Assembly (NCBI RefSeq): GCF_027943255.1 | Contig: NC_072893.1 | Coordinates: 58,126,001-58,190,000, forward strand | DNA length: 64,000 bases | From: Anastrepha obliqua | Taxonomy: Eukaryota > Arthropoda > Insecta > Diptera > Tephritidae | Direction: 5' to 3' | In this document: piece after piece, positions 1 through 10,200 of the stretch | How positions within the stretch are numbered: position 1 is the first letter of the stretch | Layout: the number at the start of each line of letters is the position of its first letter | Program-made: the position numbers and the translations under genes | Notes under the pieces: model-generated | Told to the model about the DNA's origin: nothing | What the model saw: only the letters and a program-made list of their open reading frames with translations | Databases searched by the model: none

Positions 1-851
1 TATACAATACGTTCATGCGTTGTCTTTCAATTTGCTTCGACATACGACTAGTCAAAAATCGCTTTTGATAGGAAATTTCATATTTGGACGCCATAGTCAA
101 GACAACACCTAAATATTGTCGCTCTGCTGCAAGTGTTGCTTGTCGATGGTGTGCTGAGCTGTTAAAATTTAACGAAAAAGTGTTTGCACTTTCGTCAGTT
201 TTTAGAAATTTGAGCTTATTGATAAAAAGTATGAATGCGTTGGAAATTGAAAGGCGAATTGCTTGAAAACTTGCACATGTGAAACTCAAGTAAAGGCCAG
301 TTTTTGCTTTTTATCAAGTAGAAGTCATTATGTCGCCGCGGGTACATGTAAAGACAGTCCTCAGCATTTAAATTTGAAAATGACCAAATTTTTGTGATTT
401 TGTCCAAACCATTTCAATGATTTTTATTTTAAGTCCTTCGACTACGTCGATCCATGTACACAAATTAGTTAGTTTAATTAGTTTATTTTGCCTTAATACA
501 GATTATGACGATACGTTCACACACATTTCATTACTTACTAAATATTAAAATATAATGTCGCCATTCCCCTTAACTAATTGACCAAATCTATTTATTCATT
601 TCATCCAATTAAAGAACTTCGTAGATTACTTGTGTAGTAAACGGTATATAAATCTAACTAAAATCCATTGTTTTGCCAGTGTAATCGTAGTATAAGAGTT
701 ATTCATTCACAACATGTGTGTGCGTCCCAAATCTCGGTCGAGCCAACTGGAAACAGCGAATATATCAATGATCGACAACGGAAATACATACACATATATT
801 GATAATTTTTAAATCTGTATGAAACCATCAAATACAACTCACAATGTTTTA
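1..851. other. No gene seen
   Basis: AT-rich sequence with short chance frames only. No transposon protein, RNA gene or repeat structure recognised. Confidence 0.5.
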
Positions 852-1274
852 TTAAGGGGTTAGGGATAGTCTGAATTAGAAAAAATTGTTTTTTTTTTGC
901 ATAATCTTAAAGTATAATATCTTAAAAATACTGTGTAAAAATTTGAAGTGAAATACTTTTCTAGTTATTCAACAATTAATAAAGGGCACTCGGGCGCTCC
1001 GGAGCGTACGCAAAACTTTAAATGCGTTTGATTTTAGAAGAATCGTCAAGGACTTGTGATGATTACCGCAAGGGACTTCTGAAGAAACGGGCTCCACACA
1101 AACAACGATAACTTTTACAATCAATATTTTTTTTTTTAATTTTGCTAAAGTCAAGTCGAAACATGATATATTAATACTATGTTTTTATTTTTGTAAAATA
1201 AAGCAATTGACTAGCAAAAAAAAATTATTGAAAATCATAATTTTTTTGGGCTCTAACTATCCCTAACCCCTTAA
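852..1274. mobile_element. TTAA-flanked MITE
   Basis: A perfect inverted terminal repeat, GGGGTTAGGGATAGT, starts at 856 and its complement ends at 1270. Both ends are flanked by TTAA (852-855 and 1271-1274). The 415 bp interior holds no transposase. TTAA duplication is the hallmark of piggyBac-type insertion, so this is probably a non-autonomous piggyBac-like element. The terminus GGGG is not the usual CCC start, so the superfamily remains open. Confidence 0.7.
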
Positions 1275-2653
1275 ATTTGAATCGGCCGAATATTTAAAAA
1301 AAGTCGATAGACTTTGTTGCTATTTGCCTTTCTTTCGTTATATAATTATTATATTTAATGTAAATAAATAAAAAATAAAATAAAAAATAAATAAATCGAA
1401 AGCTAATAAAAAATTATGCATAAATTTTCCCATAAAATAATGTAAACATCCCCTCAATATACAAAAATTTCAATAATAACAAAAATTGCAGATGTAGTAG
1501 ATGCATAGTTTAACTATTTTAGAAATTTCATAATGAATGTTGTTGTTGCCGCTTAAATGTAACACATTTTGCTGAGGTTTTAGCTGTTACCTGTTTGTTC
1601 CTGGCATTCCAGGGGCTTTGTATTTCGGCGGTTTATTCAGTTTTAAAATTTGCTAAAAAGCCATTTCGCTGAAAGCCATATCGCCTGGAACGCTTGGTAT
1701 GGAGTTCTAGCTTTACACAGTTTTTGTTTATCCCCAAAACCAATTAAAAGGGGGATGAGAAAAATAAAGTCGTACATTTTTCATAACTTGAATTACTGAA
1801 CTGAAGTATACTGAGAACTGAATTGTTTTGGCAACCTTCTTGACAGCTGTGTGATCGAGTAGTCAAAACTCAACCGTGAAAAACTGAAGAGCGTGTCGAT
1901 TTTAGATTGCTAAACGGTCTAACGTAAATTGAGAGGGGTGCTTTCACCAGCATGGATGCAACAGTTGTTTGTTTATAAGTCTCAAAAAACTTATGAAAAA
2001 ATATCAATATCAAACGAATTTATTTCACACTAAATCATCGACGGCGAGCTGTCAAACAGCTAATTCCTTACGGTAAGTTAAGTTCAGTTACGTTAATTAA
2101 GTTATATCTAACTGGGTCTTTAGTTCAAAACTGTGCTGGCAGAGAGTATTTTTCAATGTCTAGGATGAAAGAGATTTAAATGAATCTTTATATTAAAAAA
2201 ATAATTAAGTAAAATAATATAAAATCAAAAATGTGAAATGTGAATAAGATGCAAATGTAATGAAGTGATTCGACTAAGAAAATATATTCCAAATCTTGAT
2301 TCCAAGGTATTTACTATATCTTTAGTTATGCCAGATTTTTAATGAAATATCTGTCCTTCATACTTTTTATATTTTATCTGTTCTTTATTATATTTATTTA
2401 TTTTTTTCGTTAATGTAGTTTCGTTATTAATTCATTCAAGCCTCAATTTTTATTTAATAAATATGTAAGCTATTTTTATAAATACTTGACTATTTACCAG
2501 TTTCGATAATATTAAATTTTCTAATTAAATTTTTAAAAATTCATAAGCACTTAATTGCATAACGATGTAGAGCATCAACAATACATACATATAACTCGAT
2601 TTGATCAACCTTACTTGAGAGCACATCCAATTGTAATTTCTGTGTTCTTTTAA
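1275..2653. other. Intergenic AT-rich DNA downstream of Hk
   Basis: No long frame with protein-like content and no recognisable element. It lies beyond the proposed Hk poly(A) signal. Confidence 0.5.
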
Positions 2654-2663
2654 TTTATTTATT
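2654..2663 (-). terminator. Tandem AATAAA polyadenylation signal
   Basis: The minus strand reads AATAAATAAA, two overlapping canonical signals 78-87 bases past the TAA at 2741. Its position suits an Hk transcript that includes both extensions. Confidence 0.5.
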
Positions 2664-2740
2664 CATTTTTTTATATAATCTTTGACCCTCATTCTTAATT
2701 TTTCCCCCTCTAAGTTCTCTTCATGCTCTATCTTCCGTTC

Positions 2741-4033
2741 TTAAAATGCCATACTCGTACGCCGACCACCGCCGCCGCCGCCACCCGATCCTAATCGCGG
2801 CCCACCCCGCGGCAGTCCACTATGCGAAACGCTGCGACCCATTCGCGCCTCACTACCACGCCGTTCACGCGCTTTCCGCAGCAGATCGCTCGTGCTCGGC
2901 CGGCGGCTATCGCTCGCGCTGGACGTACCGCTGCGCTTGCACGACATAATGTCCGACGTAGAGGAGCGTCGCATGTTGCCTGAATCGACGGCATACGGCG
3001 ACAGGTAGTACGGCGACGGCGAACTGGCTTGCGAACGCGAACACATATCGTAGCGATTGATGTGCAACAGCTGTGAGCTAGAGCGATTATCCTCTTCGTG
3101 TGAGCTATTACGACGCGACGAGTATGGTGATTGTGGATAGTCGAGCAGCAGATTTTCCGCTTCTTCAGCATCGACCGATTCGATCTTGAGATAGGGTGGC
3201 ATACGATTGTTGACAGCGGTGCCACCTCGGTTACCGGGCGGTGTGTCGGCGAGTAGACCGCTGCCATTGGCATTATCCGTAGTGCCGTCAATGCGTATTC
3301 CCCCTCCACCGCTTCTGCTACCGCCACCGCCGCCGCCACCAAGCGAAGATGATTGTGAGTGCGAGTGTTTATTGCCGTTACGCAAGCCCGAGTAAAGCGA
3401 TTTGATGTGGAAATCGAAGGATTTGAAGTTGAGTAGGGAGCGACGCTTTTGAGTTTTTGGCTCTGAATCGGTCGAGTCGCTGGCGATTATCACCGTACCG
3501 TTGTTGTTGGTCGGCGTTGTGGCCGTTGCGGGGGCACTTAAACTAGTTGGGTTGTTGTTGTTTATCGAATCTATTTGTATAATTGCGGTTGCACTATCTA
3601 AGTGAGTAGTTGTTTTTGCTTCTGCTGTTGTTGTTGTCATTGTGGTGTTTGCTGACGCTGCTGTCACGGCTAACGTCGCGGCGTCTAAATCGTAAATATT
3701 TATGGTGTTATCTACTAAACTATTAACGGTAATATTGAATAACAAACTTTTATTGGTTGTAGGTTTTGATAAAATTGAAGAAAGCTGTTGTTGTTGTGGT
3801 GTTTGTTGTTGGTCTGTATAATGCACATGCAGTTGCTGCTGTGGATGCTCTTGCTGATGTAGTAGTAACACTTGCTGTTGTTGTTGTTGTTGATGCTGTT
3901 GTTGCAGCTGCAACTGCTGTTGTAGTTGTAAATCATGTTTGCTTATTGTTGTTGTCATTGTTGTACTACTTAAACTAGTTTTACTACTAATCGCTTTCAA
4001 AAATTTATTATCGTTATCTAAGGACCCCTTTTG
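2741..4033 (-). CDS. Large in-frame open extension downstream of Hk, Gln-rich then Ser/Arg-rich
   Basis: 430 codons, in the same frame as Hk exon 7 and the 47-codon extension, ending TAA at 2743-2741. It opens QKGSLDNDNKFLKAISSK; the first AUG is at 3958. Order: a Gln-rich tract (about 3932-3775), a Thr/Ala/Asn-rich linker, KRRSLLNFKSFDFHIKSLYS (near 3453-3394), two Gly runs, acidic VDAEEAENLLLDYPQSP, then basic-Ser motifs RRNSS, RRSSTSD, RRPSTSD and a terminal RRTSMAF. The RRxS/T pattern suggests basophilic kinase or 14-3-3 sites. GC content jumps over 2750-3540, as expected of coding sequence. It could be a second readthrough module, an alternative Hk last exon, or translated from its own AUG. 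I do not recognise a domain. Confidence 0.55.
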   Translation of the reverse strand, partial: QKGSLDNDNKFLKAISSKTSLSSTTMTTTISKHDLQLQQQLQLQQQHQQQQQQQVLLLHQQEHPQQQLHVHYTDQQQTPQQQQLSSILSKPTTNKSLLFNITVNSLVDNTINIYDLDAATLAVTAASANTTMTTTTAEAKTTTHLDSATAIIQIDSINNNNPTSLSAPATATTPTNNNGTVIIASDSTDSEPKTQKRRSLLNFKSFDFHIKSLYSGLRNGNKHSHSQSSSLGGGGGGGSRSGGGGIRIDGTTDNANGSGLLADTPPGNRGGTAVNNRMPPYLKIESVDAEEAENLLLDYPQSPYSSRRNSSHEEDNRSSSQLLHINRYDMCSRSQASSPSPYYLSPYAVDSGNMRRSSTSDIMSCKRSGTSSASDSRRPSTSDLLRKARERRGSEARMGRSVSHSGLPRGGPRLGSGGGGGGGRRTSMAF

Positions 4034-4036
4034 TCA
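4028..4036 (-). promoter_or_regulatory. Hk: Second in-frame TGA-CAA, candidate second readthrough stop
   Basis: The stop context is TGA CAA AAG. It shares UGA-C with the first stop but does not match CAR-YYA at the second codon. The frame continues open for 430 codons after it. If both stops are read through, the Hk product would gain 479 residues in total, counting one residue inserted at each stop. Confidence 0.4.
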
Positions 4037-4177
4037 CTGAATAACACAGAAACCCTGCTTCGACGCATCCTTCGCATCGGCCTCCTCACAGAATGTCTCC
4101 TCCTCATTCTTCGGTGATTCTGCCCCGCAAGGACCGGCGCCACTGAGGCTAGGCGGACCCTGAGGGCAGGCTGATTG
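4037..4177 (-). CDS. Hk: Candidate 47-codon Hk readthrough extension ending in a CaaX-like box
   Basis: It is in frame with Hk exon 7 and uninterrupted for 47 codons up to TGA at 4036-4034. It begins QSACPQGPPSLSGAGPCGAE, continues through an acidic stretch SPKNEEETFCEEADAKD, and ends ASKQGFCVIQ. The last four residues, CVIQ, fit a C-a-a-X prenylation motif; Gln at X usually favours farnesylation. Codon content is GC-rich (Gly, Ala, Glu, Cys), unlike a typical AT-rich fly 3'UTR. If translated, it could tether a fraction of the beta subunit to membranes. It could be chance; an alignment of other flies decides. Confidence 0.6.
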
Positions 4178-4180
4178 TCA
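4172..4180 (-). promoter_or_regulatory. Hk: Candidate stop-codon readthrough site of Hk (first stop)
   Basis: The stop and next two codons are TGA CAA TCA. This fits the stop-CAR-YYA context known to promote ribosomal readthrough, and UGA followed by C is the leakiest stop class in insects. The downstream frame is open for 47 codons. Readthrough is well established for many Drosophila genes; its use here is inferred. Confidence 0.6.
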
Positions 4181-4279
4181 CCGAAGTGCGAGCGTCGATA
4201 TCATTGGCGGCCGCACCGGTTTGTTTTCTAATATGCGCTCCAGCTCCATCATGACGCTGGTTGAGAGACGTGGCAGTAG
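4178..4279 (-). CDS. Hk: Hk coding exon 7, canonical C-terminus
   Basis: Encodes residues 599-631: [20 protein letters not shown] then [13 protein letters not shown], followed by TGA at 4180-4178. The acceptor is CTTCAG|C. It forms the C-terminal helix region of the beta-subunit fold and matches the length of mammalian Kv-beta. The stop is TGA followed by CAATCA, a leaky context, and the same frame stays open beyond it. Confidence 0.95.
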   Translation of the reverse strand, partial: LLPRLSTSVMMELERILENKPVRPPMISTLALR

Positions 4280-7200
4280 CTGAAGGTATTGCAAAAACAG
4301 AGAGAGACTGAATGAGAATACGAGTATAAACAAGAGGAAACTCACTTGCAAGGATTGCAAACTCTGATGCAATTGTTCCGCCGAGGTTGCGCCTAAAAGG
4401 AGGCATTGTACCGGCTCATGTTTTAGTGACCAAGCAATTGAGAGCTGTGTTGGGCTACAACCCAATTTCTCGGCCAGCGCTGCCAAATCGCGTAAACGGT
4501 CACAATGTCGCCGTCCCTCATCTACGCGGTCTTTACCCCAGCTGCCTTGTGGCGATAAGGCCGCCTAAAATCATACAAAAGACAATTCGTGTTGGAAGTA
4601 ATATTTTAAATATTCACACAAGTGATGTAAATAACAATATGCAAAGACCTTTCAATATGTTGGTAGCTAAAAAATAGTTGTATATTTTTAAACCTATTTT
4701 TTTAAATTTGTGTACTTACATTTCGGTTTATTTCGTCCTCTGTCCACGAGTAACTTTGGCTTTTCGTCTTGAATGATCCCTTTGGCAAGAAGAGCTTTTC
4801 ACCATTTTGCGTATCGGCCAATGCCATCGAAAGCGGACCCCAAGCCATCAGGCCCACGCCAATTTTGTTATACATTTCGGGTAAATAAAGTTCACATTTC
4901 TCACGACAAAACATATGATACTCGGATTGCTCGACTATGGGTGTAATACAGTTGAACTGCCGGCAGTTAGTGTAGGCTTCCATAATTTCGACTTGTGACC
5001 AACGTGCGGTGCCCCAATACATAGCCCAGCCTTGTTGTATGACGTAGTTCATGGCGCGTACAACTTCTATGCGGAAGAGTAAAATGAAAAGAAGACGGAG
5101 ACGTGAAAATTATTGTTTTCCTTTGAAATAGTAGGAATTAAGGGAGCCTTGTGTATGCTCATATATCTCACCTTCCATAGGGCACATAGCGTCCGCCTTG
5201 TGTATAATCACAATATCTATGTATTGTAATTGCAAGCGTTGCAAACTAGCCTTGACACATTCGATAATGTGCTTGCGTGAAAGGCCACGTTCCTCGGATC
5301 TACAGACGAAATTTAAAACAAAAAACGTGTAGAAATATTTAGCAACAAAAGTAGTTTTATTGTTCTTAGATAAATCATTTGGCGAATTTGTATTTCAGAA
5401 TATTTTTCTAGGAAAAATGTATTACTGGGTCTATGTTTGTGCGAGAACTTGAATTTACGTACGCACGATCCGAGGGTTAAACATCAACTCAGGTTTCAGC
5501 AAAAATCTGTACATGTTTCTGTACAGAAAAGCTGCGATCGCAAAATACAGTCAGCAGATTCGCCACACGACTCTTACTTCTGCTCTCAGAGAGCACTGCT
5601 CAACAAAACAATGCAACCACATGTGCCAATTCCAGCTGAATGTGTACCACCGTCGAAGAAGAATTGAGGTTTCGACTAAATCGAAAAAACAAATGGCACA
5701 GTGCAGGATTTCATACTACCATCGGGCACAGACCGAGTCGTGAGTTAGGAGAAATGAGAACACATATTATCGATAATTATAGACCGAAGTACATGAGTGC
5801 GAAGAACGTGAGATGCTTATCGATAAGACCAACACCCAAAAATACAAAACGTTGGGCGATTTGAAGGCGACCTGGTGACTGGCGGCATATTTAAGTTATG
5901 GTGGAAATATTTCTGTCATCTGCTTAATTGTGATTGCAGTGGGAGCCAAAGAGAATATGAGAATCCCTAACTCCCTGTAGATGACAACTGTAGTTCCTTT
6001 ACCCTACTGGAGTACGAATAGGAATAGCGCGGAAGCCGTTGGGCCATCGGCTGAGCTATGCGAGTACGTCGGCGATCAGCTGGTAAGCTGAATGCATCAG
6101 CTCCTATGCAAAATATAATTGGACGAATATATGCCTATAGATTGGAATATAAGGATAATCCCCACTCTGTGCCAATTATTATGGAGTTAGTCTTTAAACA
6201 TTGTATAGAAGGTCCTATCGAGCATATTATCCGTCAATTTAGCTTATCAACGTGGGCTCAGGTCTAGTAAATTCGTCGTCCACCGTATATTTCCAATACT
6301 CCGAATCTTGTAAAAGAAATGGGGAAGAGACTCGACAAGCGTCATCCTGTTGTTTAAAAGCCCCCTTTAACAACGAAAATGAGTTGTTTATATGCCGCGA
6401 TGTATAAATTTAGATGAGGCGTTCTAATACTTATATTCGTGTGTGGTACACTACAGCTCGCTCAGAACTTTTCTATATTCGTCATTCTTTTGGGCGGCAA
6501 AAGCGGTTCTCCTCTTTTAAAATTTTGGTTACCGTAGGATGATGCAGGGCATCAAGCTCAGCTTGAAAGTATAATAATAGAGCTTTCTTTATCTTGTAAA
6601 AGGATCTTCAATCGGAAGTGCAAATGAACTCAAAATTTGGGATGTGGATGTGGATGTACATCCATACCTCCATCGGCAAACTAGGTATCGTACAAATATG
6701 CATAAAATATGATCTTATGCAACAGAGGTATATATTACACCTTACTCCCTCGATCGATCATACGTAACATACAGACAAGAGACAGACCGGTAACTACGCC
6801 CAGTATATCACCCGATGGAAGGCTTCAGATTCCTCTCTTCTGAGCTTCCGGTCATGGGAACAATGAAAAAAATTACTCGTATACAACGGATTTGCTGGCT
6901 AAGATAAGAGTCTGAAGGGATGATTCTGTACCAGTGACACTGAGATGAACTTTTGATCTGATTCAAATTCAATAGTATTTTCTTGATCTAGCGAGGAGGG
7001 GGCGGACAGACATCAAAGTTCGTTATTAGTTTTTTAAATTATTCAATACTCACTTAGTGCTCCAGTAGACTTTTGTGGTAATCACATATGCGGTTCTCTT
7101 CCAACCGGTGCGCTGTAAAATCTTTCCAATTTCCGTCTCTGAATGCGCCTCAGAGATATCAAACAAATTAATGCCACTCTCGATGGCCAAACGCAATATG

Positions 7201-10200
7201 GCCTCGGCTTGTTCGTCACTAACGCCGGGCGAAAAGACGGGCCACGTGCCCAGACCGACATTGGAGACGCGCAAGCCGCTCTTGCCAAGATTCTTGTAGC
7301 GCAAGCCGGGCGTTGGTGTGGAGCCATGACGTAGCGGCAGTGCCGGATTCGAGCCCAAACTTATCGAACGGCCTTCACAGGGCGCGCAGAGAAGGGGAAA
7401 GAAAACATTATTAAATTGGGTCAAAGCAAGAGATATAACAGGTAATTAATTAAACTAAGCGACATTGACGTGCAAAACAAATGAGATAACGACCAATTGC
7501 GAGCAGCGAGTACAGTGGCGTGCAAATACGAGTATGTTTTTTTTCATTTTTGATAAATTTGGTGTGGAAAAATTTGTGCACGGCATACGGATTGGAATGT
7601 TTATATGTATAGTAGGTGTGTGTAAGCAAACTTTAATTAATTAATTACAAAAAACGATACTCAGCCTCGTCGACAACATTGAATTTGAGTTGGCATTTTG
7701 ACATACTTATGTGCATATTTCAATTTTCATGTGCGTGTTGCACTGAGTTCGGAAAATTTTCATAACCTCAATTGGCAGGACATGAATTTCATATACCTAG
7801 TAAATTATATGTGAATTGAAAACTTTACCTAGTTTTGCGTTAGATTGTCGATGTTTGGATTGATAGACATTTACAATAAATGAAATCTATTTAAACAACA
7901 ACAATACTGATTAATTGATGAGTAGATGGACTAATGAGTTGAACGAATGAATGAATACATGACTTGTTATTGAAAACAAAAATCAACAAACATATTTTAC
8001 AAAAACACAAATGCAAAAAATTGTTCAAATATTTTCTTTTTTATGCAATAATACTGAGTCTAAAAATTATCCATGTAATTTTATTCGTTTTTAATATTTG
8101 AAGAAAAAAAAATACTTGAACAAATACGTTTGCACACGAGAAAAACATGAGAACAAAATGAGAACACTAATCATTAGAACACGAGTACAAGCGGCAGAAA
8201 TTGGTAGTGAGAAATTTGATACCGAAATCAAGATGACCTCCCGTACCACTGAACTCCTCCATGCAGTCAAGTGACGCTATTGGGGCCCGGCACCTGTAAT
8301 TGAAATTTAGAAGGAAAACAAAAATTAAGAACAGGGCGAAATTGTGTTTTAAAAATTCAGTGTTGTACTTATTAATTTGACACATACATATGTACATTAA
8401 GGTGCATCACTCTTCATATAAAAACAAAAAATAAAAAAAAATCGATGCCGTTTTTTCAACGAAATTATAAAGTATATTATATTTTAAGACTTTGCCCACA
8501 ATATTTCGGAAAAGTATTGAGATTTACGCGAGCTGGACCGATTTGAAAAATACTACCAAAATCGTATTATCATGACTTCGTCGATAAATTTTTTATACCG
8601 ACCTTTTAAGCTTAATGATAGCAGAGCATTTGAGGTGATTGTTGGAATAATATTTTTATGGCAAACCTCCGAACGTATTTCTGCCATGAAAAAGGTCCTC
8701 ATAAAAAATATTTGCCGTTCGGAGTCGGCTTGAAACTGTAGGTCCCTCCATTTATGGAACAACATCAAGACACACGCCACAAATAGGAAGAGGAGCTCGG
8801 CCAAACATCCAAAAAGGCTGTACGCGCCAAGAAAGAAAGAAAAGAAAATCGATTTTTGGAGGTATTTTCAAATCGGTCGAACTCATGCAAATCTTAATAT
8901 TTTTTCAAATTATAGTAGTGAAAGTGATAAATTATAATAGATTTTGCAACTCCGTTGGAGAAACCGCATTTTTTTTCGTGAGACACTCCAAAGCATCTAT
9001 CGCTCATTTATTTCTATAGTGGCATAATTCAAAAAACCGAAATGTTGAGAAAAACGGCTTCGAAGTTTTCAATTAACTATGGCACCCTAAGTAAAATTAA
9101 AGACATATCTTCATATATTAACCATGAATTTTTAACACAACATAAACAAGAGCTTGTAAAAAAAAAAATTGTATTGTAACACTATTGAAGTAAATGGGCG
9201 GGTATGTAAATATGTCATGTACGTATACGATTTTTTTACAGAAGTGGATTTTAGTTGACCTATTTACACCTACAAAAAATACATATTTTTTTAAATAAAA
9301 TAAAAAGGAGCATTAGCGAACATTTACACCTGAGCTTAGTAGATAGGATTTTGTTGGCGTCAATTTGCACGCAAAAAGTTTCCAACACTCATTGCTTGCC
9401 CATCAAGCGATTAAAATTTCAACTAATTTCAGGTGACCTGCTTGCTGTGCGTTGATTGCCGCAGCTATTTCGTTCGAGTGCTTATTTGATATTTTATTTG
9501 TTTTTGTAAACTTTATTTCAATCTCACAGGCACTCAATTTTGCCTCCGCTGCACTCCATTCCATTCCGCTTTCGCTTATTTTTGCTTCATAAACCACCTG
9601 GTCTGAGGTCGCTACTTTGCTCGGCTTAAAATTGTAATCCTTCAATTGACTTTTTACGCTCGTAAGTGGTTTGCAAATACAATTTCCTCTCGCTTACTTA
9701 ATATTTAATATTATTATTGGCTTAAACTGACCAGCTAGTAGTCTGATTGCTCAGTTGATTGGTGTTGCGTTAATGTTGCAATCAATCGCAATCCACGATG
9801 AGATACTTCGTGCTCGAAATTTGTGGGCAGCTTGTAAGTTCAAGGGTCATTGTAGTTGCAATATATATTGCGACTTTAATTGCGTCCGGCACAATCCTAT
9901 AGTATTCAGTATTAATACTGGTAGCTGGGTGGTTTTTTCGGCATAGGAATAAACGAAAAATTCTGAATTTCACTTTGCTTTTATTTAGAGAAATATTTTT
10001 GAAGAGTAAGAATAAATGCATTTATAAGGTAAATATTTCTTCAAAAAATTAAGAAATCCATTTTCTCATCTCACAAATAAAGTTAACTTCACTAAAACGG
10101 CAGATAAAGTATTTCCAAAAGGTCGATAACTGTGTTGGCTAGTACCTTTCTAATTGTTTAGTGTATATTTTTCATTATTTTTACATCTAAATAAAAATAA

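Noticed and set aside
2746..3978. Frames on both strands overlapping the Hk downstream frame (for example 2791-3342 minus, 2746-2949 plus, 3207-3395 plus)
   Set aside because: They are shadows of the GC-rich, triplet-repetitive 2741-4033 frame; none keeps the Hk phase or a recognisable domain.
4178..4486. Continuous minus frame through Hk exons 6 and 7 including [19 protein letters not shown]
   Set aside because: The hydrophobic insert is a 66-base intron that happens to stay in frame; GT/AG sites and the family alignment exclude it, though intron retention would be tolerated.
7075..7334. Frames opposite and beside Hk exon 3
   Set aside because: They overlap the conserved aldo-keto-reductase exon and have no homology of their own.
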